A stretch of DNA of 64,000 bases from Lentisphaeria bacterium. GTDB taxonomy: Bacteria > Verrucomicrobiota > Lentisphaeria > Oligosphaerales > Oligosphaeraceae. The stretch is from the NCBI GenBank assembly GCA_024405215.1, contig JAKSPB010000016.1:1-64000 (forward strand). The letters run 5' to 3'. The position numbers and the translations under genes are program-made. Shown here in pieces: positions 25,332 to 32,439 of this stretch (position 1 is its first letter; every line of letters begins with the position of its first letter). The notes below the pieces were generated by a model. It saw only the letters and a list, made by a program, of their open reading frames with translations, did not search any database and was not told where the DNA came from.

Positions 25332-26372
25332 ATGACAATGACAAAAGATTTTTCCTGGGGTGCGCTGCTTCATCTGGGAAGCAACATGTGGGATGATTTC
25401 CGCGACGGTCCCGATGATTGGGCGAAGAGCGACGAAGACCTCGCGTTGCATCCCAATCCCATGGGGTCCAGCGGCAAGGTCATAAGCCGCTATCACAGCT
25501 ACGTGATCTGTCATGACGATTGCTGGACGCGCGCCATTGATCACGCTGCGGAAAAGCGTTTCAATCTGGTTTTCATGGATCTGGGCGAAGCGATGGCCTA
25601 TCCCAGCCATCCGGAACTGGCGGTGGCTGGCACTTGGAGCGTGGAGAAAATCCAGAAGGAACTGGCACGCATCCGTGCCCTGGGGCTGGAGCCCGTTCCC
25701 AAGTTGAATTTCTCCACCTGCCATGACTCCTGGCTCAAATACTATCATCGGATGATCGCCACGCCGCAATACTACCAGGTCGTGGCCGACATCATCCGGG
25801 ATGTATGCGAAATCTTCGGCCATCCCCGCTATTTCCACATCGGCTATGACGAGGAGATGCCCATTGCACAGTACAACCATTTCTGCTCCGTCTGTCGGCA
25901 GGGCGATCTCTGGTGGCACGACCTGAACTATACCGTCGGGCAGGTCGAGAAGCACGGCGCCCGTCCTGTGATGTGGGCGGATGCCATGTGGATGGGCAAG
26001 AAGGAATATCTGAAGCGGATGTCCCGTGACGTCCTACAATCCAATTGGTATTACCGCAGCGATTTTTCCGAGCAGAAGCTCCAGTGGAACTACGAGTTCG
26101 AGAAGAAGGGCGGCTGGGGCGAGGTCGTCCAGGGCGCTGCGGCATTCCTGGCCCTGCAGGAGGCGGGCTTTGATCAGCTGCCATGTACTTCCAACTGGGC
26201 GGAAGACGGCGCGGCGGACGCTATGGTCGAATTCTGCCGGAATCATATTGATCCCAGTCATCTCAAGGGCATTTATACCGCCTCCTGGGCCAAGACCGTC
26301 CCTGACCAGGAAGAGAAGATCCTGACAGGCATGGATCTCTTTGCCGCAGCCCGCGACCGCTGGTTCAACTGA
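25332..26372 (+). CDS. GH20-like glycoside hydrolase (beta-N-acetylhexosaminidase-type fold), cytoplasmic form
   Basis: A 346-residue protein lacking a signal peptide, so probably intracellular. YFHIGYDEE (His169, Asp173, Glu174) matches the GH20 catalytic H-x-G-x-D-E motif. GLEPVPKLNFSTCHDSWLKYY precedes it and ARPVMWADAMWM follows, as in the (beta/alpha)8 barrel of hexosaminidases. Only the barrel is present, without the usual N-terminal domain, so the protein is short for GH20. Substrate identity is inferred from the family only. Its stop codon overlaps the converging regulator gene by 8 bases. Confidence 0.65.
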   Translation: MTMTKDFSWGALLHLGSNMWDDFRDGPDDWAKSDEDLALHPNPMGSSGKVISRYHSYVICHDDCWTRAIDHAAEKRFNLVFMDLGEAMAYPSHPELAVAGTWSVEKIQKELARIRALGLEPVPKLNFSTCHDSWLKYYHRMIATPQYYQVVADIIRDVCEIFGHPRYFHIGYDEEMPIAQYNHFCSVCRQGDLWWHDLNYTVGQVEKHGARPVMWADAMWMGKKEYLKRMSRDVLQSNWYYRSDFSEQKLQWNYEFEKKGGWGEVVQGAAAFLALQEAGFDQLPCTSNWAEDGAADAMVEFCRNHIDPSHLKGIYTASWAKTVPDQEEKILTGMDLFAAARDRWFN

Positions 26373-26805
26373 CGCCCCGCGACGACGGTTCCTGGAATGT
26401 GAAAATCGGCTTCCAGGGGCCGGCCAGCTGCCGTAGCACTCTGCTGACTGCCAGGGAGGCCTCCGTCAGAAGCTCCTTCTGCAAATCCGGACGCGACGAC
26501 AACAGCCGGTAGCAGCTGGCCAGCTTCCGGATGCAGGCCACGGCGGCAGGGGATATGGGGCGCAGCGAGGAAGCCGGCGCCTGGTAGGTGGTTGATCGTT
26601 CGAAATCCTCGTCGTAGTCGCCATTCAGGAACTTCCGGACCCTCTGGCTATAGCGGTGCTGGCAGACGGCCGTCTTGCCCAGCTCCCATTTGCGGACGGT
26701 GGCCCAGGATACGCCGAGAAAATGCCCCAGCGTGCAATAGGATATCCTGAGCTCCAGGCGTTTCTGCTTAAGCCTTTCGCAGACCTGTGGGGTGAATTCC
26801 AGCAT
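26365..26805 (-). CDS. XRE-type helix-turn-helix regulator
   Basis: A 146-residue protein. The HTH is near the N-terminus: VCERLKQKRLELRISYCTLGHFLGVSWATVRKWELGKT. Here VSWATVRKWE is the recognition helix, close in sequence to phage-repressor types. The remainder is Arg/Leu-rich and unassigned. The ATG at 26805 has AAAGGAG 7 bases upstream; an in-frame start 15 codons earlier has none. The target is unknown. It is convergent with the GH20-like gene (8-base overlap) and divergent from luxS, so it could act on the luxS promoter region between them. Confidence 0.75.
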   Translation of the reverse strand: MLEFTPQVCERLKQKRLELRISYCTLGHFLGVSWATVRKWELGKTAVCQHRYSQRVRKFLNGDYDEDFERSTTYQAPASSLRPISPAAVACIRKLASCYRLLSSRPDLQKELLTEASLAVSRVLRQLAGPWKPIFTFQEPSSRGVS

Positions 26806-27062
26806 CGTGTCTCCTTTGTTGGTTCGGGGTAAATCAAAGCGGATCGTCAATCAGGCACTGCACTAACTATACACGCATTTGGCTCGAAGAAAGGCCAAAT
26901 ACCATATAATACCAGACTTTCCCAAGGGAGGAGGAAATATCATAGGATATAAAGCAAAATGATTGCTTTTCAGCAACGGCTTTTCGGCGATTTCCGGCGG
27001 GACGGGCAAGGTGTGCTATTTTGAGGAAAATGCAGTTCGTTGAAATGCAAAGGAGTGTCGAG

Positions 27063-27524
27063 ATGCAGAGAATCGCGAGTTTCGCCGTCAATCACGACAA
27101 GCTGGAAAAGGGCTTGTACGTTTCCCGGATTGACGGGGATGTGGTGACATACGATGTGCGGATGAAGAAACCCAATGCGGGGGACTACCTGGCCAATCCC
27201 GCGTTGCATACGCTGGAGCATCTGCTGGCGACCTATCTCCGGAATACGGAGTGGAAGGACGCCGTGGTCTATGTGGGGCCCATGGGATGCCGCACGGGAT
27301 TCTACGTGCTGATGCGGGATACGGTGTCGCGTCGGCTGGCTATCCAGCTGCTGAAGGATTCCTTCGCCTTTGTCGCGGATTTCACCGGGGTGATTCCGGG
27401 CAGCACCCGCATAGAGTGCGGGAACTACCTGGAGCATGATCTGGAAGGGGCCAAGGCGGTTGCCCGGGACATGATGGCTGTCTTGCGGAATTGGAGTGAG
27501 GAGGATCTGGTCTATGCTGAATAA
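27063..27524 (+). CDS. luxS: S-ribosylhomocysteine lyase
   Basis: A 153-residue protein of normal length. It splits S-ribosylhomocysteine into homocysteine and DPD, the precursor of AI-2. HTLEH (His49, Glu52, His53) and Cys119 are the zinc ligands and base of the family. GCRTGFY holds the catalytic Cys76. The ATG at 27063 has AAGGAG 8 bases ahead; ATGs at 27030 and 27045 are upstream in frame but lack a site. It overlaps the nucleosidase gene by 11 bases, so the two enzymes that detoxify SAH are co-produced. AI-2 signalling is not shown by the sequence. Confidence 0.96.
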   Translation: MQRIASFAVNHDKLEKGLYVSRIDGDVVTYDVRMKKPNAGDYLANPALHTLEHLLATYLRNTEWKDAVVYVGPMGCRTGFYVLMRDTVSRRLAIQLLKDSFAFVADFTGVIPGSTRIECGNYLEHDLEGAKAVARDMMAVLRNWSEEDLVYAE

Positions 27525-28236
27525 GAAGGTGAAGGCCGGCGTGCTTTGCGCCATGGATTCCGAGGCATCGGTTCTGCTGGAGAAGCTGGAGAACCATGTA
27601 GTGGAGAAGCATGGTGGCATCGATTGCCACTGCGGCGATTTCGGCGGCACGCCTGTGGCGATTATCCGCTGCGGCATCGGGAAGGTCTTTGCCGCTGCTT
27701 CCACGCAACTGCTGATTGATTTCTATCATCCGGAGGTCATTCTCAACAGCGGCATCGGCGGCGGGCTGGCGGATGACCTGAGCATCGGCGACATCATCGT
27801 TGGCGAACGGCTGGTGATGCACGATTTTGATCTGACTCCCCTGGGATACGCCAGGGGATGCCTGGCGGGAGCTGCCGACCATGGCAAGCCGACTTATTTC
27901 CAGCCGGACAAGGCGGTGCTGGACAAACTCTTCCAGGCTGCGGAGAAGTTCGCCGGCGAGGGCCATCGCTTGCGCCGGGGATGCATCGCATCCGGCGATA
28001 TCTTCGTATCGGATGGTGAGAAGCGCCGGGCGTTAAACCGGGAGTTCCAGGCCGATGTGGCGGAGATGGAGGGCGCCGCGGTGGCGCAGGTGGCTACGGC
28101 AGCCGGAGTGTCTTTCGTGGTGCTGCGCGCAGTCTCCGACCTGGCCAGCGGCAGTGCGGCGACCTACGAGTCCTTTGAACATGAAATCGGCGTTTTTTCG
28201 TCTAAAATCGCGGTGGAGTTCTGCCGGAATTTGTAG
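27514..28236 (+). CDS. mtnN: 5'-methylthioadenosine/S-adenosylhomocysteine nucleosidase
   Basis: A 240-residue protein. It cleaves adenine from SAH and MTA, feeding LuxS. GIGKVFAAASTQLLIDFY, NSGIGGGLADDLSIGDIIVG and VAEMEGAAVAQVA are the conserved blocks; the last contains the catalytic ME pair, and the catalytic Asp lies in the AVSDLAS segment. CIASGDIFV is the purine-binding loop. The start at 27514 overlaps luxS by 11 bases and has an AGGAGG 8 bases upstream. Its length and the luxS linkage make the assignment firm. Confidence 0.95.
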   Translation: MLNKKVKAGVLCAMDSEASVLLEKLENHVVEKHGGIDCHCGDFGGTPVAIIRCGIGKVFAAASTQLLIDFYHPEVILNSGIGGGLADDLSIGDIIVGERLVMHDFDLTPLGYARGCLAGAADHGKPTYFQPDKAVLDKLFQAAEKFAGEGHRLRRGCIASGDIFVSDGEKRRALNREFQADVAEMEGAAVAQVATAAGVSFVVLRAVSDLASGSAATYESFEHEIGVFSSKIAVEFCRNL

Positions 28237-28311
28237 GACAAGGATAAAAGGGGGGGCTGATTCCCACTGGTCTGCTATCTGCGGAAGAAGTCATGGTTTT
28301 GCCTTGGGGAA

Positions 28312-28340
28312 TTGGAAGATTCAGGGGCGGGGATTATATT
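28312..28340 (+). promoter_or_regulatory. Candidate sigma-70 promoter for the FadL-type gene
   Basis: TTGGAA (28312-28317) and TATATT (28335-28340) are 17 bases apart, about 60 bases ahead of the FadL start at 28401. This is a standard -35/-10 arrangement; no transcript data support it. Confidence 0.45.
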
Positions 28341-28400
28341 AAACAAGCGTTTGTACGAGTAGAATTTCCCTTTTTCCCGCATAGCGTCTTTGGGGTGTTT

Positions 28401-29654
28401 ATGTCTTTTTCCGTGAAGAAAATCGTTGTTTTTGCTGTTGCCTGGATGGTTTGCCTGATGACTTGTCAGGGAGCGGGCTTTTCCATTCTGGAGCAGTCTG
28501 TCACCGGCATGGGACGCAGCCTGGCTGGCATGGCCGCCGAGACGCGCGAGCCCTCCGCACTCTACTTCAACCCTGCCGCAGGTGGCTGGCATGACCGTCC
28601 GACCATGGCTGTTGGCACACATGTGCTGACGGGCAATGTCCGTTTCCACAACACGGGGCGAACCACGGCACAGGGGAAAAAATCCGGCGATATCATCGGC
28701 ACGACTTTGATTCCGAATCTTGCGCTGGTTCTGCCGTTTGAGGAGCAATTTTCCTTCAACATGACCATGTCGGCCACTTCCGGCACCGCCACCAACTACA
28801 GTTCCAAGTGGATGGGGCGCTACAACGCCATTGACACGGAGATTGCCGTCATCGAGCTCAATCCGTCCTTTTCCTGGCATCCCTGCGAGCGTCTGGCGGT
28901 CGGCGTCGGCGTGCTGGCGCAATACGCGGATTTGTATATCAAGCAGGCAGTTCCTCTGGCGATATTGGGAGGACGCGGCGATGCCAAGGTGAAGATGGAA
29001 GGCGACACCTGGGCGTACGGCTTCAATTTCGGCATCATGTTCAAGCCTTGGGAGAAGACCACGCTGGGCTTGTCCTATCGTTCGAAGATGGACCTGAATT
29101 ACGATGACGTCACGGCGGAGGTCAAGGGCGCCGGCGTCCACGTGAAGCGCGGGGCCAAGACCACGTTGAAGATGCCTCCCAGCGTGAATTTCGGCATTCA
29201 GCAGGGACTTACCGATGCCTGGCGTGTGATGCTGGACATCTCCTGGACCCGGTGGAGCAAGATGAAGGAGATGAAGATCACCTTGAAGGAACCGTTGGCC
29301 GGAATTTCTTCCCTCTCCGAGACCATGGATTGGCATGACAACTGGCGCTTTGCCTTGGGCACGGAATATGATTTGAGCGACCGTTGGACGCTGCGTTTCG
29401 GCGGGGCATTCGACCAGCGGACGGTTACCGCCCATCATAACAAGGTGGCGAAATTGCCGGATTCCAACCGCTATTGGATTAGTTGCGGCGCCAGCTACCA
29501 GTGGACCGAAAATCTCCGGGTGGATTTTGCCATAACTCATATCTTCTTTCATCCCAGTGAAATCCGTCAAATTGACATCACGGGCGGACAGATTCACGGA
29601 AAGTTCGTCGGCTACACCAATCTGGTTAGTCTGGGAATGAAATACGATTTCTAG
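28401..29654 (+). CDS. FadL/OmpP1-family outer-membrane transporter
   Basis: About 417 residues. The start at 28401 gives a clear signal peptide (MSFSVKKIVVFAVAWMVCL, ending near residue 22 at CQG/AGF). After cleavage the mature N-terminus AGFSILEQSVTGMGRSLAGMAA resembles the plug of FadL, which starts AGF. EPSALYFNPAA is the family signature, followed by beta-strand alternation, and the last residues LGMKYDF end in the terminal aromatic used for outer-membrane insertion. FadL proteins import long-chain fatty acids or other hydrophobic compounds. No lipid-catabolic genes flank it here. Confidence 0.87.
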   Translation: MSFSVKKIVVFAVAWMVCLMTCQGAGFSILEQSVTGMGRSLAGMAAETREPSALYFNPAAGGWHDRPTMAVGTHVLTGNVRFHNTGRTTAQGKKSGDIIGTTLIPNLALVLPFEEQFSFNMTMSATSGTATNYSSKWMGRYNAIDTEIAVIELNPSFSWHPCERLAVGVGVLAQYADLYIKQAVPLAILGGRGDAKVKMEGDTWAYGFNFGIMFKPWEKTTLGLSYRSKMDLNYDDVTAEVKGAGVHVKRGAKTTLKMPPSVNFGIQQGLTDAWRVMLDISWTRWSKMKEMKITLKEPLAGISSLSETMDWHDNWRFALGTEYDLSDRWTLRFGGAFDQRTVTAHHNKVAKLPDSNRYWISCGASYQWTENLRVDFAITHIFFHPSEIRQIDITGGQIHGKFVGYTNLVSLGMKYDF

Positions 29655-29689
29655 TAGTGCTATTCTCAGGGGGGGGGAGGAGTTTTTTT

Positions 29690-29905
29690 GAGGGAGATAT
29701 CTTTTCGAAGTGCTTCTCGGAGGAGGCCACCAGGAGGGCGGTAATGGCATCGCCGGTGATATTCGCGGCGGTACGGAAAATATCGATGATGCGGGTTCAC
29801 GGCCCAGAATGGGGGGCGTGCCTTCAATGGGAATGCCGACAGTCTGGAGGATGAATCCCAGTATGATGACGGCTGCGTCAGGCATTCCTGCGGTGATGCA
29901 GATGA
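29690..29905 (-). pseudogene. Remnant of a sodium:dicarboxylate symporter (DAACS family) C-terminus, frameshifted
   Basis: On the minus strand, one frame reads CITAGMPDAAVIILGFILQTVGIPIEG. A second frame, after a shift near 29790-29805, reads RIIDIFRTAANITGDAITALLV. Together they match the conserved end of glutamate/dicarboxylate symporters, where G-L-P-x-E-G is followed by D-R-I-x-D-x-x-R-T-x-x-N-V-T-G-D. Only ~75 residues survive and no start remains. The truncated end lies about 16 bases from the left edge of MITE-like copy M1. The G-run at the 3' side may have caused slippage. Confidence 0.7.
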
Positions 29906-29921
29906 AATTCTTGAGCCGGGG

Positions 29922-30081
29922 GGAGCTTTTTGCAAAAGTCGCTTTGCCCACTTTTCGCTCTTCCGGGGTATTTCCCTCAAAAGGTTTCGTGTCGTAATGG
30001 ACTACGCCTTGTCACATTTGGGACAAACTGCCTCCGAAATCCCTGCAAAGTGCCTTTAACTGGACTTTTGCAAAAGGCTCC
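29922..30081 (+). repeat. MITE-like element, copy M1
   Basis: A ~160-bp sequence with terminal inverted repeats: GGAGCTTTTTGCAAAAGTC on the left and GACTTTTGCAAAAGGCTCC on the right, 18 of 19 bases complementary. Internal blocks CACTTTTCGCTCTTCCGGGG, GTCGTAATGGACTACGCCTT and CAAACTGCCTCCGAAATCC are shared with copies at 42443 (full length) and 30791 (internally shortened). It has no coding capacity. It looks like a non-autonomous mobile element; no transposase is present in the window. Confidence 0.75.
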
Positions 30082-30166
30082 GGGATTCTGGATTGTCAAT
30101 CGTTTCTGCTTTTTTTCTGTCGGCGTGTAACCTTTCGTGTTTTTCCGTGTATTTAGAGAGAACGAC

Positions 30167-30247
30167 ATGCCAGTGTTTCAGGAAATAGTTAAATTATCGG
30201 AAGAGCAGAGGCGCCGGCAGGGGCTTCTGTCTGCGGGATTTGGCTGA
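30167..30247 (+). CDS. Possible 26-residue leader peptide upstream of the sigma factor
   Basis: MPVFQEIVKLSEEQRRRQGL and six further residues, with GAGAG 6-10 bases before the ATG. It ends 32 bases before the sigma-factor start. It could be a leader peptide or chance. The protein is too short for recognition and no homologue is known to me. The rest of the 625-base space between the FadL gene and the sigma factor holds the symporter remnant and MITE-like copy M1. Confidence 0.2.
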   Translation: MPVFQEIVKLSEEQRRRQGLLSAGFG

Positions 30248-30279
30248 AGAGCCATGCGTCTGGAAAGATTCTTCCGATT

Positions 30280-30792
30280 ATGACTGTTGAAGAACACTAC
30301 AAGGTAATTGCTCCCAGATTGACCAACTGGCTGGTCGCGACGGGGTCGTCCTACGCCAATGCGTGCGACCTGGTCCAGGAGACCTTCCTGCGTCTATGGC
30401 GGATGCGGGAGGACTTGCAGGACAACGATGCCGCGGTGGCGGGGCTGGCCTTTGCCACCGCGAAGAACCTTCGCAAGAACTTCTACCGGGACAATGCGCG
30501 GGTGGATTTCGTAGAGGAGGTTTCCGAAAATGCCTCCAAAGCGCCGACGCCAACGGATAAGCATGACGTCGCGTATATCCGCAGTTGTCTGGTGTCGGCA
30601 TTTGCGGAATTGCCGCCGCTTTTGCGCGAGGCATACACGCTTTTTCAGATTGGCGAACTTTCCATCCGGGAGATCGCCCATGAGACGGGAGCCAGCGAGG
30701 AATTGGTCAAGGTTCGGATTTTCCGGGCCAAGACAAAGCTCAAGGAGATTCTTTCCCGGAATAGCGAGTTGGCTGCATTCATTGATAAGTGA
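30280..30792 (+). CDS. ECF-type RNA polymerase sigma factor
   Basis: A 170-residue protein. Region 2 (residues ~20-65) includes ANACDLVQETFLRLWRMRE, corresponding to the conserved D-L-x-Q-E-x-F-L-R-x-W motif. Region 4 (~110-160) includes ELPPLLREAYTLFQIGELSIREIAHETGASEELVKVRIFRAKTKL, the typical HTH of sigma-70 region 4. The length is standard for the ECF group. No anti-sigma factor gene is recognisable next to it; two small unassigned genes follow. Its stop is directly joined to MITE-like copy M2, which may affect downstream transcription. Confidence 0.9.
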   Translation: MTVEEHYKVIAPRLTNWLVATGSSYANACDLVQETFLRLWRMREDLQDNDAAVAGLAFATAKNLRKNFYRDNARVDFVEEVSENASKAPTPTDKHDVAYIRSCLVSAFAELPPLLREAYTLFQIGELSIREIAHETGASEELVKVRIFRAKTKLKEILSRNSELAAFIDK

Positions 30793-30891
30793 GGTAATTG
30801 CAAGAGTCGCTTTTGTCACTTTTCGCGCTTGAGTCAAACTGCTTCGGAAATCTCTGAAAAGTGCCTTCAAATGGGCTTTTACAATTACCTC
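30791..30891 (+). repeat. MITE-like element, copy M2 (internally deleted)
   Basis: A 101-bp copy with ends GAGGTAATTGCAAGAGTC and the inverse of GAGGTAATTGTAAAAGCCC. It keeps the outer blocks (CACTTTTCGCGCTT, AAACTGCTTCGGAAATC, AAAAGTGCCTTCAAATGG) but lacks the central ~55 bases of M1 and M3. Its first bases overlap the sigma-factor stop codon. It lies between that gene and the small ORF at 30917. Confidence 0.75.
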
Positions 30892-30916
30892 AAGTGATTT
30901 TCTTTTGACATCCACT

Positions 30917-31180
30917 ATGGATATTCATCTCAATCAAACTAATTCAGTCGGATGCCTATCCCAGGTAGGCGCTGCCGGAACGGATGTCGCTTCTGAAATG
31001 GTCCGCCAAGAAACGGGATGTAAGCTAATGGACAAGCCATCGCTGACGGTTTCCCGGATGAAGTCCCAGGAAGTCGAGTGCGTGCCTTCCGACAAGGAGC
31101 TTTCCCGAGATGACGATCTGGGTAAACTGGTTAACGTCGCATTCGGGTTGCCTGCGCCGGCCAGTCCGGATTTTCAATAG
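30917..31180 (+). CDS. Small hypothetical protein (87 residues) after the sigma factor
   Basis: From the ATG at 30917 (a TTG at 30905 is an alternative) the product is 87 residues, polar, with no TM segment or signal peptide. I recognise no domain. The region SLTVSRMKSQEVECVP and the acidic stretch SDKELSRDDDLGKLVN are its only distinctive features. It could be regulated by the sigma factor or act as its antagonist, which is speculation. Coding status is moderate: the frame is open and its composition is protein-like. Confidence 0.4.
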   Translation: MDIHLNQTNSVGCLSQVGAAGTDVASEMVRQETGCKLMDKPSLTVSRMKSQEVECVPSDKELSRDDDLGKLVNVAFGLPAPASPDFQ

Positions 31181-31208
31181 ATGAGGTTTAGGGCAAGTCA
31201 GAAAATTC

Positions 31209-31727
31209 ATGAAGCGATTTGTTCTTGCCATTCTATTTTCTCTCCCGTTTTTTTCCAACGCGGGGCTTGCCTTGCGGGAACTGGCGTCCATGGTGACGGG
31301 GAAGGATGCCAACCAGCGCCAGTTGACCATGGTCACGTATCAGACCGTTTATGGCACTGTGGTTACGGAGACCCTTACGCCGGAGCAATACTATCAGCTC
31401 AAGGTGGATTGCGCGTTGAATTCCCAACGTCAGCTGGCAGCCGAGCAGGAATGGCTGGCCAAGCAGCAGGAAAATCTAGTCAGGCAGCAGGAGAAGGAGG
31501 CGCGGAAGGAAGAGAAGGCCAATCGGCAGCAGATCAAGCTGCTGGAACGAAAGCTGGAGATTGAGTCGCTGAAGAACGAGATCAACGAGACCAGGCGAAA
31601 ATTGGATAAGATGTTCTTCATCACGCGGAACGACTTCGAGCGGGAGTACAAACACCAGCTGAAGCGTCGCATCCATGACTTGGAAGACCGCCTGGAAGAG
31701 TTGAAGAAAAAGAAACGAGGGGAATAG
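31209..31727 (+). CDS. Secreted coiled-coil protein of unknown function
   Basis: A 172-residue protein with an evident signal peptide (MKRFVLAILFSLPFFSNA, cleavage near residue 18-19). A ~50-residue head follows, with TMVTYQTVYGTVVTETLTPEQYY. Then a long charged helix (~80-172), rich in Glu, Lys and Arg, with heptad-like leucines (LLERKLEIESLKNEINETRRKL), forms a coiled coil. There are no cysteines after cleavage apart from one near the head. It probably acts in the periplasm as an oligomeric rod. It follows the sigma factor and the small protein, so the three may be one regulatory unit. Confidence 0.6.
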   Translation: MKRFVLAILFSLPFFSNAGLALRELASMVTGKDANQRQLTMVTYQTVYGTVVTETLTPEQYYQLKVDCALNSQRQLAAEQEWLAKQQENLVRQQEKEARKEEKANRQQIKLLERKLEIESLKNEINETRRKLDKMFFITRNDFEREYKHQLKRRIHDLEDRLEELKKKKRGE

Positions 31728-31763
31728 CGACTTTTCAATTCCCTCAAATCGTAGGGCGGCGTA

Positions 31764-32417
31764 TTATTGCCGACTGCGGAATTCTTCAGGGAGGAGGGAA
31801 TCGAAGCGCTGATGCTGCCAAAGGCGATATTCTGAAGCAAGAGGGCGTTTCCGGGGGAAGAGTCGTTCGCCGTCAATCAGGGCGATTTCACCATCATCGC
31901 AGAGGAAGAAGTGCTCCGGTTTGCAGTCTTTCATCCAATCGATGCGAGCATCCTGCAGGGCGTTGAGCACAGCGCGGGCTTTGTTGAGGGCGCGGTGCTT
32001 TTCCGCAGCGGGGATGGCGGGATCCCGTGCAATGTCGTCCACGGCGCGTCCTTTTAGGGCGAGTTCCACCATGACTCCCTGCCTGGGGGGGAGCCATCGG
32101 CAGTGCTCTGTATGGGCGATGATTTTCGGGACACGGAAGCCCAGGGATTCTGCATGGGCGAGAAGATGGCATTCGCGTTCCGTTGGCGTTTCGGGGAGAT
32201 GTCCTCGACAAAGCAGTCGCAGGAGCATTCCTGGGGAGGTGTAAAAGACGCGTTTCAGGAAGATTACCTGTCCATTGGGGAGGGTATGCTTCCAGGTGGC
32301 GCCGCGAGGATGTTGGCTGACGCAGTGGTCATTGCGAAAGGACAGTAGCGCCTCCAGGGTATCCAGGCCGGCCTCTTTTAGCTGGTCCTGCCAGGTTGGG
32401 TCGATGATCAGTTGCAT
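31764..32417 (-). CDS. Lipopolysaccharide kinase (Kdo/WaaP-like) family protein
   Basis: A 217-residue protein. It has the kinase-like fold of KdkA/WaaP: an N-lobe with VIFLKRVFYTSPGMLLRLL (ATP-lysine region), ERECHLLAHAESLGFRVPKIIAH (alpha-C type Glu), then a C-lobe with RIDWMKDCKPEHFFL and the metal-binding LIDGERLFPR. Family enzymes phosphorylate lipopolysaccharide core sugars on the cytoplasmic face. The catalytic-loop sequence differs from classic WaaP, so activity cannot be read directly. It is oriented with ligA upstream (22 bases away). Confidence 0.8.
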   Translation of the reverse strand: MQLIIDPTWQDQLKEAGLDTLEALLSFRNDHCVSQHPRGATWKHTLPNGQVIFLKRVFYTSPGMLLRLLCRGHLPETPTERECHLLAHAESLGFRVPKIIAHTEHCRWLPPRQGVMVELALKGRAVDDIARDPAIPAAEKHRALNKARAVLNALQDARIDWMKDCKPEHFFLCDDGEIALIDGERLFPRKRPLASEYRLWQHQRFDSLLPEEFRSRQ

Positions 32418-32439
32418 GATGTTTTTGTTAAAATAGGTA

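Noticed and set aside
26851-27062. Possible SAM or SAH riboswitch ahead of luxS
   Set aside because: No conserved riboswitch core could be recognised by eye; the region is AT-rich without a convincing paired architecture.
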